64,000 nt of DNA from JACRBR01 sp964371355 (GCA_964371355.1 CAYJMG010000010.1:1-64000), one strand, 5' to 3'. Counted from the stretch's first letter, positions 19,776 to 28,717 are shown. The notes: generated by a model not told the origin, from the sequence alone. A program made the numbers and translations.

Positions 19776-22271
19776 ATGAATCGAGCCTCGCGTGGACTAG
19801 CTTCGTTCGTGCGGCGGTGGCCGGTGGCGTTGGTCGCTGCGACGATGCTTGCTGCCACCGGGCTGGCGTTCGGGATCCCGCGTCTGAGATTCGAGACGGG
19901 CCAAGACAGCCTGCTCGACCCCTCCAGCAAGGTGATGCGGGACAACACCCGCTACCAGGCGGCGTTCGGCGGCGACTATCTCATCGTCCTCTTTGAGACG
20001 CCACTTTGCGCCAGCGACCAGCCCGGCTGCGAGCGCGGCGCTATCACGCAGCTCTTCTCCTCGCAGAATCGCGGGGAGTTGACGCGCCTAGGCGCCGCCC
20101 TGGAGGCAACGGGTGACTACCAGAGCATCATTTCGCCGCTGGAGATCCTCCAGTTCGCGCAGGTGCAGATTCAGCAGCGGATGGTGACGGAGCCGCAGAA
20201 GCTGGCGGCGGAGGAGCAGCGCGCGATGGACGAGGCGCGCGCGGCATCGGCGGCTCGCGGGGAGACGGCGGAACAGCAGGAAGTCGCGGCGCAGGCGGCG
20301 AAGCAGGCCGTGGACGACGCGTTCAACGCGGAGTTCGGTGCGGATGCCGCGCGATTCCTCGCCGTGGGCGAGCAGTCGCTCGATAACCCGGCATTCCTTG
20401 AGTTCATCATGTACGGCGCGGACGGCAAGCTGCGTGCGGAGTTCGCCGGCATCTTCCCGGACGAGCACTCGGCGCTCATGGTGATCCGGCCGGCGGGCAA
20501 TCTCTCGATCGACGAAGGAGCGCGCGTGTCGGCGTACGTGCCGGACACCGTCCCGGACTACCACTTCGATGGCGTGACGGCGCTCGCGTCGGGTCCGCCC
20601 CTGCTCATCAAAGAGATCAACGACTCCATGAAGAGCGCGATGACGCGCATGGCGATCCTGGCGGTCGTGATCATGGTCGTCGTGCTCTTTACCATCTTCC
20701 GCGCGCGATGGCGGCTGCTCTCCTTGCCGGCCGTGTTGGTGGGGTGCGTGGCGGCGTTCGGGCTCATGGGGTTTGTGGGCATTCCCCTGACGATGGTCAC
20801 CATCTCTGGCCTGCCGATCCTCATCGGCCTGGGCGTCGACTTCGCGATCCAAGTGCACAGCCGCATCGAGGAGGAGACGTTCGCGTCGGATTCGGCCGAG
20901 ATTGGCCTGGAGCGCACATTCGCGCGGGTCGGGCCGGCGCTGGCGATCGCGGGGATCGCGGCGTGTATCGGGTTCATCGTCCTGCGGTTGTCCGAGGTGC
21001 CCATGATCCGCGACTTTGGCTCGATGCTGGCCGTCGGGGCAGTGATGGTGTTTGTAACGAGCATCGCGCTCATCAGCGGCGTCGTCTTCCTGCGTGAGCG
21101 CAAGCGGCTGGGGCCGCAGGAGCAACCGCACGTCAGGTTCGAAGTCGAGCGGCTCGTGAGCAGCATCACCGCTCGGACGGTCGGCCGGCTGCTGCCGATA
21201 GCCGTGATCGCGCTCATCATCGCGCTGGGCGGCCTGTGGCTCAGCCGAAAGATCCCGACGGAGACGGATCCGGAGCGCATGGTGCCGTCGAACAGCCGGG
21301 TGCTGAAGGACCTGCACCACGTCCGCGACGTCGCCGGCTCGACGAGCGAGCTGAACCTGCTGGTCGAGGCGAAGGACGGCCGGAGGGTGACCGACCAAGA
21401 CGTGGTCGACTGGATGCTCAGGTTCGAGCAGCGCCAGATGGACAAGCACAACGCGCTCCAGACCTCGAACAGCGTCGCTTCGTTCACGGCGCAGGTGACG
21501 GGCGAGGCGCCGACGACGGCCTCAGCCGAGACGGCGCTTGCGTCGGCGCCGCGCTCGCTTGCGGTGAGCGTCGTGAACGAGGACCGCACGATGGGGTCGA
21601 TCACGTTCGCCATCGGCGACACGTCGCTGAGCAGTCAGCAGGCGCTGAACGACGCGATTGTCGCGGACGCACATCCGCCGGACGGAATCACGGTCGCGCC
21701 CGCGGGGATCGCCGTCGTCGGCAGCGCGACGGTCGACGCGCTGAGCAGCAACCGCGACCTGATGTCGTTCGTGGCGATCGCGGCGATCCTGGCAACGCTG
21801 CTGGCGCTGTTCCGCAGCCCCGTGAAGGCTATTGCGCCGATGCTGCCCGTCGTGCTTGCGCTGGGCGCGTCATCGATGGCGTTCTACATCAGCGGCACGT
21901 CGTACAGCCCCCTGACGTCGATCTCCGGGCCGCTCATTATCGCGATGGGGACGGAGTTCAACATCCTGCTGATGTCGCGGTACTTCGAGGAACGCGCGGC
22001 CGGCCTCTCGGCGCGCGACGCGATGGCGACGGCGTCGCTGCGGATCGGCCGGGCGATCGCGGCGTCTGGTCTGACGGTGATGGGCGGGTTCGCGGTGCTG
22101 GCGTTCAGCGACTTCCCGCTCCTGGACAACTTCGGCCGGGTGACGGCGATCAACATCGGGGTCTCGCTGCTCAGCACGCTGATCCTCCTCCCGCCTCTGC
22201 TGGTGTGGGCCGACGAGTCGCAGAACCACCGGGAGCCGGCCTTGAGTATCGACGCGAGGCCGACGACGTGA
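19776..22271 (+). CDS. RND/MMPL-family transporter
   Basis: This 831-residue membrane protein has the RND layout: one N-terminal helix (about 17-37), a large extracytoplasmic loop (40-285), a helix bundle (287-440), then a second repeat (helix near 470, loop to about 660, bundle to 820). The signature GLGVDFAIQVHSRIEEE occurs in the first half and MGTEFNILLMSRYFEE in the second; such acidic residues in helix 4 carry protons. Residues 130-185 are a long Glu/Ala/Gln coiled coil in the first loop. Related proteins export lipids or hydrophobic compounds. Substrate unknown. It starts divergently from the pyr operon. Confidence 0.88.
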   Translation: MNRASRGLASFVRRWPVALVAATMLAATGLAFGIPRLRFETGQDSLLDPSSKVMRDNTRYQAAFGGDYLIVLFETPLCASDQPGCERGAITQLFSSQNRGELTRLGAALEATGDYQSIISPLEILQFAQVQIQQRMVTEPQKLAAEEQRAMDEARAASAARGETAEQQEVAAQAAKQAVDDAFNAEFGADAARFLAVGEQSLDNPAFLEFIMYGADGKLRAEFAGIFPDEHSALMVIRPAGNLSIDEGARVSAYVPDTVPDYHFDGVTALASGPPLLIKEINDSMKSAMTRMAILAVVIMVVVLFTIFRARWRLLSLPAVLVGCVAAFGLMGFVGIPLTMVTISGLPILIGLGVDFAIQVHSRIEEETFASDSAEIGLERTFARVGPALAIAGIAACIGFIVLRLSEVPMIRDFGSMLAVGAVMVFVTSIALISGVVFLRERKRLGPQEQPHVRFEVERLVSSITARTVGRLLPIAVIALIIALGGLWLSRKIPTETDPERMVPSNSRVLKDLHHVRDVAGSTSELNLLVEAKDGRRVTDQDVVDWMLRFEQRQMDKHNALQTSNSVASFTAQVTGEAPTTASAETALASAPRSLAVSVVNEDRTMGSITFAIGDTSLSSQQALNDAIVADAHPPDGITVAPAGIAVVGSATVDALSSNRDLMSFVAIAAILATLLALFRSPVKAIAPMLPVVLALGASSMAFYISGTSYSPLTSISGPLIIAMGTEFNILLMSRYFEERAAGLSARDAMATASLRIGRAIAASGLTVMGGFAVLAFSDFPLLDNFGRVTAINIGVSLLSTLILLPPLLVWADESQNHREPALSIDARPTT

Positions 22272-22295
22272 GGTGCCCATAGCGGGCGCGTGGCC

Positions 22296-22301
22296 TACCC
22301 T
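22296..22301 (+). promoter_or_regulatory. Putative -10 box before a leaderless quinone oxidoreductase start
   Basis: TACCCT (in TACCCTAG) ends 8 bases before the ATG at 22310 and no Shine-Dalgarno follows it. The same TACCCTAG precedes the LLM gene at 50366. Confidence 0.4.
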
Positions 22302-22309
22302 AGTTACCG

Positions 22310-23293
22310 ATGACAGAGACCATGCAAGCGCTGCGTCTGAGGAGCCTGGACGGGCCGGGCGCCCTCGAGTTGGCGACGGTGCCCGTGCCGGCGGGCGGGC
22401 CGAACCAGGTCGTGATCGAGGTGCACGCGGCCGGAGTCGGGTTCCCCGACCTGCTCATGACCCGCGGGCAGTATCAGATGCGGCCCGAGCCGCCCTTCAT
22501 CCCCGGGATCGAGGTCGCGGGCGTGGTGCGGCGCGCGCCGGAGGGTTCGCCCCTGAAGCCGGGCGACCGGGTGGCGGCGAACGCATCGCTGGGCGGATGG
22601 GCGGAGGTGGCGATCGCGTCGCCGTTCGTCGTGTTCCCGATCCCGGATGGCATGTCGTTCGCCCAGGCGACGAGCATGGTGAACTACCAGACCGCAGTGT
22701 TCGCTTTCGGCGAACGGGGCGGGTTGAAGGCTGACGAGACGGTGCTCATCCACGGCGCGGCCGGAGGCACAGGCACCGCGGCGATCGAGGTGGCGCGCGG
22801 GTATGGGGCGAAGGTGATCGCCGTGGCGCGCGGCGACGACAAGCTACGCACCTGCCGGGAGCTGGGCGCCGAGCACGCGGTGGAGGCGAGTGGCGACTGG
22901 CTCGCCGAGGTGAAGGCGATCACGGACGGCAAGGGAGTCAACGTCGTGTACGACCCGGTGGGCGGGGACAGATTCCTCGACAGCATCCGGGCGATGGGTC
23001 CGGGCGGCCGGTTGCTCATCATCGGCTTCGCGGCCGGAACGATTCCCGAGGTCAAGGTGAACCGGCTCCTCCTGCGCAACACGTCGCTTATCGGCGCGGC
23101 GTGGGGCGAGTGGATCCGCCACGACCCGGCGATGCCGCAACGGTGCGCGAAGGAGATCGACCGCCTCTTCGCGGCGGGGAAGATCAACCCGATCGTCGGC
23201 GCGACGTACCCGATGGCCGACGGGGCCGACGCGCTGCGGGAGATCGAGGAGCGGAGAGCGATCGGAAAGATCGCGCTGAAGATCCGGGACTGA
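22310..23293 (+). CDS. Zinc-independent NADPH:quinone oxidoreductase (MDR family)
   Basis: This 327-residue medium-chain dehydrogenase/reductase has the GroES-like N-terminal domain (PGIEVAGVVRRAPEG near 65) and the Rossmann motif GAAGGTGTAAIEVARGYGAKV near 145. The catalytic zinc cysteine and the structural zinc cysteines of alcohol dehydrogenases are missing. This is typical of the quinone oxidoreductase (QOR) subgroup. It probably reduces quinones or enones with NADPH. It follows the MMPL gene by 38 bases and is convergent with the NiCoT gene, 6 bases apart. Confidence 0.88.
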   Translation: MTETMQALRLRSLDGPGALELATVPVPAGGPNQVVIEVHAAGVGFPDLLMTRGQYQMRPEPPFIPGIEVAGVVRRAPEGSPLKPGDRVAANASLGGWAEVAIASPFVVFPIPDGMSFAQATSMVNYQTAVFAFGERGGLKADETVLIHGAAGGTGTAAIEVARGYGAKVIAVARGDDKLRTCRELGAEHAVEASGDWLAEVKAITDGKGVNVVYDPVGGDRFLDSIRAMGPGGRLLIIGFAAGTIPEVKVNRLLLRNTSLIGAAWGEWIRHDPAMPQRCAKEIDRLFAAGKINPIVGATYPMADGADALREIEERRAIGKIALKIRD

Positions 23294-23299
23294 CCGGGG

Positions 23300-24352
23300 C
23301 TAGTCCGGGCCGCCGATCCACTTGAAGTACTCGCCAAGGTCGGGCAAGACGCCACCCTCCCGGAAGAGGAAGAAGAAGCCAATCACCAGGCTGAACACCG
23401 CGGCGACAACGCCAGCGGCGACGTAGATTCCCTGGCGCCGCTGGCTCGACACGAAACCGGCGGTGGAGATGATGGTGACGATCGTGTTCGAGATCAGGAG
23501 GCCCAGCACGAAGGCGCCCAGCGCAGCGACGCCCGTCGCCTGACTGCTTGCGCCGACGGCCGTCGCGATGACGAGCACCTGCGTCCCGGTCTCGGCACCG
23601 ATGCCGTGAATGAGGCCCACGCCGTACGCCGTCCGCGCACCGTACTGCTGGGCTTCGTGAACATGCTCGTGCGGCTTGCCGGCGAGCTTCGCCCGAAGCC
23701 AGCCTGCGCCGTTGCGCACGCCGGCGAACACGAGCATCCACCGGCTGCGCAGCCGGAATTCCGTGCCGCCGCGGAAGTACTGGTACACCGAGTACAGGAG
23801 GTAGAAGCCGAGGAAGATCAAGGTCACGCCGACAACGCTCTCCATGATCGGGTCGATCCAGGACGGCAAGAACTCCCGCGCCAAGATCGCGAGCAGCCCC
23901 AAGGCGACGACCATCGTGCCGTGGCCCAGCGCATACAGTGTGCCGAGAGCGAGCGCCGGTTTCTGCTTGCGTACGAACGTTTCGACCGACGGCAGCTTGC
24001 CCGCCCAGCGCCCGTTGTGCCGGTGGCCCAACTCATCGATCCCGTGGGAGTGCGGCACCTGAACGGCGATCGAGCCCGCCGCCGTCCCGCCAGCGAGCGC
24101 CAGGTGGTGTTGGTGGTGTGATTCGTCGGTGAGCATGAGGGCCGGCTCGCGAATGAGCCAGTCGTCGGACTCCTCGATGGCGGCGGCGGTGCTTGTGATG
24201 TCCGTAATCGCGGCGATGTGATCCCAGTCGATGCCGTGCCGAACGCCCAGGGCCAGCGCGGCGGCGAGGATGCCAACGATCTCCGCCGTACCGAACAGCG
24301 CCAGCGCGGCGGGGGACGAAAGAAACGCCAGCAGTGGCGTAAGAAGTTGCAT
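23300..24352 (-). CDS. NiCoT-type nickel/cobalt permease
   Basis: This 350-residue membrane protein has the family signature HX4DH in its second helix (RHGIDWDHIAAITD, His39 to His45). The conserved LIHGIGAETGTQVLV is in a later helix; it corresponds to the second NiCoT block. A histidine-rich loop (ESHHQHHLA to LGHRHNGRW, about 95-130) probably collects metal ions. About eight hydrophobic segments are visible. NiCoT proteins import Ni(II) or Co(II) at high affinity. It lies 13 bases after a Fur-family regulator, which likely controls it. Confidence 0.88.
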   Translation of the reverse strand: MQLLTPLLAFLSSPAALALFGTAEIVGILAAALALGVRHGIDWDHIAAITDITSTAAAIEESDDWLIREPALMLTDESHHQHHLALAGGTAAGSIAVQVPHSHGIDELGHRHNGRWAGKLPSVETFVRKQKPALALGTLYALGHGTMVVALGLLAILAREFLPSWIDPIMESVVGVTLIFLGFYLLYSVYQYFRGGTEFRLRSRWMLVFAGVRNGAGWLRAKLAGKPHEHVHEAQQYGARTAYGVGLIHGIGAETGTQVLVIATAVGASSQATGVAALGAFVLGLLISNTIVTIISTAGFVSSQRRQGIYVAAGVVAAVFSLVIGFFFLFREGGVLPDLGEYFKWIGGPD

Positions 24353-24365
24353 GGTGGTCCGCTCC

Positions 24366-24803
24366 CTAGTTTGCCGTCAGCTCGCGGGCGCAGTAGCCGC
24401 AGAGGCCAAAGATCGCGAAGTGGTCCATGTCGGCGCGAAAGCCGGTGGCCTTCGTGATGTCCGCACCCAGCTTGTCCAGGTACTTGTGGTCGATCTGTGT
24501 TACGTGGTCGCACTTGCGGCAGATCAGGTGGTGATGGCGCTCGGGTGCTACCCACTCGAAGGTGGCGTCGCCGCCGCCCATGTGCGTCTCGGAAATCAGG
24601 CGCATGTCCTTGAGCACGGCGAGCGTCCGGTAGACGGTGGAGATGTCGACGTAGGGATACGCGACCTTCACCTGCTCAAAGACCTCCGCGGCCGAGAGGT
24701 GGCCGGGGGCATGCCGGAGCGACGTCACGATCATCATGCGCTGGGGCGTCATTTTGTGGCCGGACTCCCGGAGTGCGTCGATGGTCTCGGATTCGCAGCT
24801 CAT
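24366..24803 (-). CDS. Fur-family metal-responsive repressor
   Basis: This 145-residue protein has the Fur winged helix (TPQRMMIV; recognition helix DISTVYRTL, 53-61). The metal-binding half has HHH at 90-92 and two CxxC pairs, Cys95/Cys98 and Cys135/Cys138, a structural zinc site. Because the next gene in the same operon is a nickel/cobalt permease, a nickel sensor (Nur-like) or related role is likelier than iron control. That is inference from context. Confidence 0.9.
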   Translation of the reverse strand: MSCESETIDALRESGHKMTPQRMMIVTSLRHAPGHLSAAEVFEQVKVAYPYVDISTVYRTLAVLKDMRLISETHMGGGDATFEWVAPERHHHLICRKCDHVTQIDHKYLDKLGADITKATGFRADMDHFAIFGLCGYCARELTAN

Positions 24804-24812
24804 GCCGATTCC

Positions 24813-24865
24813 TGTTATTGCAACACTTTGCGTTTACTGTACAGGAGGAACGGGAGGGGCCGCAA
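24813..24865 (-). promoter_or_regulatory. Putative fur promoter with candidate operator
   Basis: On the minus strand TTGCGG (24860-24865) and TACAGT (24836-24841) are 18 bases apart. Downstream of them lies TGTTGCAATAACA (24813-24825), an imperfect dyad with TGTT/AACA ends that could be an autoregulatory site. Confidence 0.4.
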
Positions 24866-24915
24866 GTACACGATACCGCGGGAAACTGGGGCTCCTGACA
24901 GTTGGTGGCGGGAGT

Positions 24916-26364
24916 CTATGCGCGAAAGCTCATCGTGAACGTGACCCCGCCCGCCGGCTCGTTCGCGGCGGTGATCTCGCCGTGGTTCAGCTCGACCAGC
25001 TCCCGCGCGATCGTGAGCCCCAGGCCGCTTCCACTGGCCGCGCGGCGCGTCCGGTCCCCGCGGAAGAAGCGGTCGAAGATGCGCGTGAGATCCTCATCGG
25101 CGATGACAGACCCTGAGTTCGTGACCGAGCAGACGACGCGAGGCGGACGGGCGCCGTTCTCTCGGCGCAAGACGACGCTGATCTCACCATCGAGCGGGGT
25201 GAACTTAGCCGCGTTCTCCAGCACGTTCGTGATGGCCCGCTCCAGCTTGTCCGGATCGGCGTTACTCAGCACGGCCGGCTCAATATCGGCGCCCACCTCG
25301 ATCGCCTTCGCGTGTGCCGCCGGCTCGATCCGCCGGATGCAACGGCCGACCACCTCGTCCAGCGCCACGTCCTCGCGGCGCGTCACCACCTGGCCCGCGT
25401 CGATCTCTCCCAGGTACAACAGGTCGGCCAGCAATCTGTTCACGTGGTGCGCTTCATCGCCGATGACCTGCCCGATGTGTTGCACATCCTCGGGACCGGC
25501 GGTGCCGTCGACGAGCGCCTGCGCGTACCCGGTGATGGACGTCATGGGCGTCTTCAGGTCGTGCGACACATTCGCCAGCAACGCCCGCATTTGCTGGTCG
25601 CGCTGGCCTACGTGCTGGGCCATCGAGGTGAAGGCGCGGGCTAGCCGGCCGACCTCATCCTCGCGGTCGACCTGTACCCGCTGCGAAAAGTCGCCGCGGG
25701 CCATCGCCTCTGAAGCGGCGGTGAGGCGCCGAACCGGGAAGGCAACCTGGCGGGCGAGGATGATGCCGAGGGCTGAGGCGAGGGGAATCGCGATCAAGGC
25801 CGCCAGGCCGAGCGACGGCAGGACGCCGAGCCACGCGTCGGCGATCGTGTCGGCGCGCACGGCCAGCACGATGCGGAACGGCTGCACATCTCCCCCCGAT
25901 ATGCGGATGCCCTGGAACGGACGAGACGACGACGCCGCGAGGAAGACGAGACCCGGCTCCGGCGCCTCGTCGTCTGACTCCCAGGCCTTGAACCCGCGCG
26001 CCTGGTCGTCGTCGTCCGACGCCGGCACGCGCAGGCCCATCCCTTCGATCTTGCCCTCACTATCGTGGAGCACGACATCGTCGGCGGTGACCAGCAGGAT
26101 TCGTACATCCTGTTGCCGCGCGATGGCATCCAGCGTGTGATAGAAGTCGTCCTCGGACTCCTGGCGGCCGATGGCCTCGAGCGCCTCCTGGTACACGACA
26201 GGCGACGTCGCCGCGACACGTTCGAGAGCCCGCTCCTTGCTGTTATGGCGGTCGCGCGCGACGAACACGGCGCCAGCGATGAGGATGGCGATCACGATGA
26301 CACCCGTCATCGAGAGCACGAGCTTCGTCTGGACGCTGAACAGGAACGAGCGCAGCCCGCTCAC
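24916..26364 (-). CDS. Sensor histidine kinase (HAMP, HisKA, HATPase)
   Basis: This 482-residue kinase has one transmembrane helix near 15-38, an extracytoplasmic sensor region, a second helix near 165-190 and a HAMP domain. The HisKA box LLANVSHDLKTPMTSITGY follows, with the phospho-acceptor His268. ATPase motifs are NVLENAAKFTP (N box) and GSGLGLTIARELV (G2 box). The GTG at 26364 overlaps the response-regulator stop as GTGA, giving a 4-base overlap and translational coupling. The signal is unknown. Confidence 0.92.
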   Translation of the reverse strand: MSGLRSFLFSVQTKLVLSMTGVIVIAILIAGAVFVARDRHNSKERALERVAATSPVVYQEALEAIGRQESEDDFYHTLDAIARQQDVRILLVTADDVVLHDSEGKIEGMGLRVPASDDDDQARGFKAWESDDEAPEPGLVFLAASSSRPFQGIRISGGDVQPFRIVLAVRADTIADAWLGVLPSLGLAALIAIPLASALGIILARQVAFPVRRLTAASEAMARGDFSQRVQVDREDEVGRLARAFTSMAQHVGQRDQQMRALLANVSHDLKTPMTSITGYAQALVDGTAGPEDVQHIGQVIGDEAHHVNRLLADLLYLGEIDAGQVVTRREDVALDEVVGRCIRRIEPAAHAKAIEVGADIEPAVLSNADPDKLERAITNVLENAAKFTPLDGEISVVLRRENGARPPRVVCSVTNSGSVIADEDLTRIFDRFFRGDRTRRAASGSGLGLTIARELVELNHGEITAANEPAGGVTFTMSFRA

Positions 26365-27056
26365 GCCGGCACCGCCTCCACGAGCCGATAGCCGCTGCCC
26401 CACACTGTCTCGATCTTCAGGCCTGAGCCTTCGAGTTTGGTGCGCAGGCGCACGATGTGCACATCGACCGTGCGCATGCCGTAGAACGACGTGCCCCACA
26501 CGAGATCCAGTAGTTTCTCACGATCCATCGTCACGTTCAGGAAGCGGATGAAGGTCGCCAGCAGGTCGAACTCCTTGGGTGTCAGCGCGATCGGCTCGCC
26601 TCGTATCGTCGCCCTCCGGTTCGGGATGTCCATCCACAGCTCCCCGACGGCGATCTCTTCGCTCTGGTGCTCGGCGGTCCCGCGACTGCGCCGCAGCACG
26701 GACTGGACGCGGGCGATGAGTTCGGCGGGGTTGAAGGGCTTAGTCACATAGTCGTCCGCACCAAACTGCAGGCCCGCGACCTTGTCGATGTCGGACGAGC
26801 GCGCGGACAGGAAGATGACGGGCAGCTCGCTGCGCTTTCGCAAGTGCCGGACTATCTGCAGACCGTCGGGCCCCGGCATCATGATGTCGAGGATGGCGAG
26901 GTCGAAGGTCTGCTCGCGCAGCAGGCGCTCAGTCTCGTGGCCATCGTAGGCGACTGTGACGTCGTAGGCGGCCTTCCGCAGATACATGCGCAGGAGTTCG
27001 GCGATGTTGCGGTCATCGTCGGCGACGAGAATACGGACGGAGCCGTGGTCGTTCAT
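26361..27056 (-). CDS. OmpR/PhoB-type response regulator
   Basis: This 231-residue regulator has an N-terminal receiver domain (acidic pocket VADDD; phospho-acceptor Asp57 in LAILDIMMPG; VTKPF lysine near 107) and a C-terminal OmpR winged helix. The start is set at the ATG at 27056, where receiver homology begins, with GGAG about 11 bases upstream. An upstream extension in the same frame has no homology and is excluded. It is paired with the kinase at 24916-26364. Confidence 0.93.
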   Translation of the reverse strand: MNDHGSVRILVADDDRNIAELLRMYLRKAAYDVTVAYDGHETERLLREQTFDLAILDIMMPGPDGLQIVRHLRKRSELPVIFLSARSSDIDKVAGLQFGADDYVTKPFNPAELIARVQSVLRRSRGTAEHQSEEIAVGELWMDIPNRRATIRGEPIALTPKEFDLLATFIRFLNVTMDREKLLDLVWGTSFYGMRTVDVHIVRLRTKLEGSGLKIETVWGSGYRLVEAVPA

Positions 27057-27123
27057 AATTGTTGCATCTCCAATGTAGAAGAATCGGCAGGGCGATGTGT
27101 CGCACCTGCCGAACCGGCCCTCT

Positions 27124-27918
27124 TTACGAGCGCCCTTCCTCACGGCCCGTCCCGCTCTGCGGCACCGGCGAACCTGAGTCAGGATCGCCTCCGTCGTGCG
27201 AGCGGTACTTCCATTTGAAGCCGAAGCCGCCGTGACCGCGGCCAAGGCCGAGCTGGCCGTCGATGATCTTGTCCAGCATCTCGTCGATGCGCGCTTTCAT
27301 GTCGTCGGCTGCATCCTGCGGGAGGTCGCCGTCCTCCACTGCGTTATCGAGCGGCTCCTGAAGCTTCTGGGCCAGGAACGCCTTCAACTCATCCCGGGTC
27401 TTTCCGTGCGCCTCGGCGACCTTGGCTAAGGTTGCGCCTTCGACGGAAAGCTCTTCGCGAAGTTGGTCGGAATTGATGCCGAGGAAGCCAGCCAGATCCT
27501 CGAGCTGCTTCGGGAAGTCGATCCCGAAGGAGAATCCGAAGCGGTGCGGTCCCCCGGGGCCTGGGAATTCGTGATCCCATCGGAAGGACTGCCCTTCCCC
27601 GGGCTCGAAGGGAGGAAACAGCGGGAACGGCGGACGCTGGAACGGGGCCGGCCAGTCGCCGCCTTCGATGCGTTCCTTCAGTCGGTCGGCCTGCTCTTGC
27701 GTTATGTCACCACGCGCGACGGCCGCGTCGATGTCCTCTTTCCGTGTGTCCTCGATTGCTTGCTCGAGTTTTTCGGGCTCGATGCCCAGCCTCCGCGCAA
27801 CCCGGTCGAGGAACGTGCCCGACCCATCTTCGGTCGTCTGCGCGACCACGACACCCGCGCCAGCAAGGGCCAGCATTACGGCTAATCCAGCGACCACCCA
27901 CAGCTTCCGTATCCGCAC
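27124..27918 (-). CDS. Exported helical protein of unknown function
   Basis: This 264-residue protein begins with a clear signal peptide (hydrophobic core of about 20 residues ending GVVVAQ). Two related helical modules follow: RRLGIEPEKLEQAIEDTRKE with ARGDITQEQADRLKERI, then a proline/phenylalanine-rich linker and FLGINSDQLREELS with EDGDLPQDAADDMKARI. This resembles small secreted proteins annotated YckD/DUF2680-like. The GTG at 27918 is chosen over 27948 because GAGGAGGG lies just upstream of it. It is upstream of the two-component genes by 67 bases and may be part of that system's stimulus or regulon. Confidence 0.72.
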   Translation of the reverse strand: MRIRKLWVVAGLAVMLALAGAGVVVAQTTEDGSGTFLDRVARRLGIEPEKLEQAIEDTRKEDIDAAVARGDITQEQADRLKERIEGGDWPAPFQRPPFPLFPPFEPGEGQSFRWDHEFPGPGGPHRFGFSFGIDFPKQLEDLAGFLGINSDQLREELSVEGATLAKVAEAHGKTRDELKAFLAQKLQEPLDNAVEDGDLPQDAADDMKARIDEMLDKIIDGQLGLGRGHGGFGFKWKYRSHDGGDPDSGSPVPQSGTGREEGRS

Positions 27919-28130
27919 GAACGCCCTCCTCGATCCCCGTCTCACCACGCTCCACCTGAATCCTAGCGCGGTCGAAAGATGGCAGGTGTTGCGGAGCCGT
28001 TACCCGCACGGAGCCTCCCGTGGAGAGACGGCCCTGAGAGATCATGGAAGATTGTTTCCGGAATCCCGTTTTGGCCCAACAGATCGGGAGGCGAAGGCCG
28101 ATTCCTTGTGTGCAAGAACAACTGAACAAG

Positions 28131-28239
28131 CTCCGACAAAGGCAAACCCGTCGAAAGACGGCGACGCAAAGCCACGGGCCTACGTCCTCTGAGGGGATAC
28201 GGCCGCCGGGCCGCCGAAGGCACCTGAGTGGGTCGGAGT
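28131..28239 (+). ncRNA. Cyclic di-GMP-I (GEMM) riboswitch
   Basis: The core GGCAAACC is followed by CCGTC-GAAA-GACGG (GNRA tetraloop hairpin). Then come GACGCAAAGCC, GGGCCTA, the tetraloop-receptor half ATACGG, and GCCGGGCCGCC. These match the GEMM-I consensus in order and spacing. CTCCGAC (28131-28137) can pair with GTCGGAG (28232-28238) to close the outer stem. It senses c-di-GMP. An intrinsic terminator follows at once. The only plus-strand gene downstream is the TSP3 surface protein at 28836. Confidence 0.95.
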
Positions 28240-28245
28240 CTGCAG

Positions 28246-28274
28246 CCCTCATCCGCTGCGGATCGAGGGTTTTT
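28246..28274 (+). terminator. Intrinsic terminator (expression platform) after the riboswitch
   Basis: CCCTCATCCG pairs with CGGAT-C-GAGGG around a CTG loop, with one bulged C, and is followed by five Ts. It starts 7 bases after the riboswitch outer stem, so ligand binding could decide readthrough. Confidence 0.85.
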
Positions 28275-28523
28275 CCTTGCCCCGGCCCCATCGTGTACGG
28301 AGAGCCCGGCCGTGGCGCGCGTTCTGCACCAGGAGCACAGCACGCCGTCGTCCCGCTGGAGCGGGGCGGCCGAACATGCCCTCCGCATCGTCCATCTTGG
28401 TTCCACCGGCGCAGCCGGCCACGGTCACACTACCCCAACCCCTGACCCTGACCCCCGTGACCACGGCCCCAGCACCCCGCGTGCGCTACGCTCGTGCGAC
28501 ATTGCGCCGTCCGAATCACCAGA

Positions 28524-28657
28524 CACGGCCCCGACCGGCCGTGAGGACGGCGCCACCGGGTCGAGCCGGGGCCTGCAACCCCAGCGCTAAGCCGGACCAC
28601 CAGCCGGCCAGCGTGACCCGTCCGCACCCTGCGGACCCCCGGCTCGACCCGGTCCTC
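28524..28657 (+). ncRNA. Candidate structured RNA between riboswitch and surface-protein gene
   Basis: A perfect 16-base inverted repeat (28556-28571 with 28637-28652) is extended by GAGGAC/GTCCTC across a bulge. It encloses GTCCGC-accct-GCGGAC (28620-28636) and CCGG/CCGG hairpins. Just before it lies a 7-bp hairpin CACGGCC/GGCCGTG (28524-28543). No open reading frame here looks coding. I recognise no known RNA family. Strand is assumed from the riboswitch. Confidence 0.5.
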
Positions 28658-28689
28658 ACTCCTCAGCATCGGACAGCCCTCACTCCTCC

Positions 28690-28717
28690 TGATGCGCGGC
28701 AGGCCTGCCGCGCATCA
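28690..28717. repeat. Perfect 28-base palindrome
   Basis: From TGATGCGCGG to its exact reverse complement at 28717 the sequence is a continuous palindrome centred on AGGCCT. It has no following T-run. It lies 45 bases before a promoter -35 box. It could be a protein-binding site or a factor-independent stop for the riboswitch transcript. Confidence 0.85.

Noticed and set aside
27057..27245. Longer response-regulator start
   Set aside because: The extra residues are non-homologous and overlap the preceding gene; the receiver domain begins right after the ATG at 27056.
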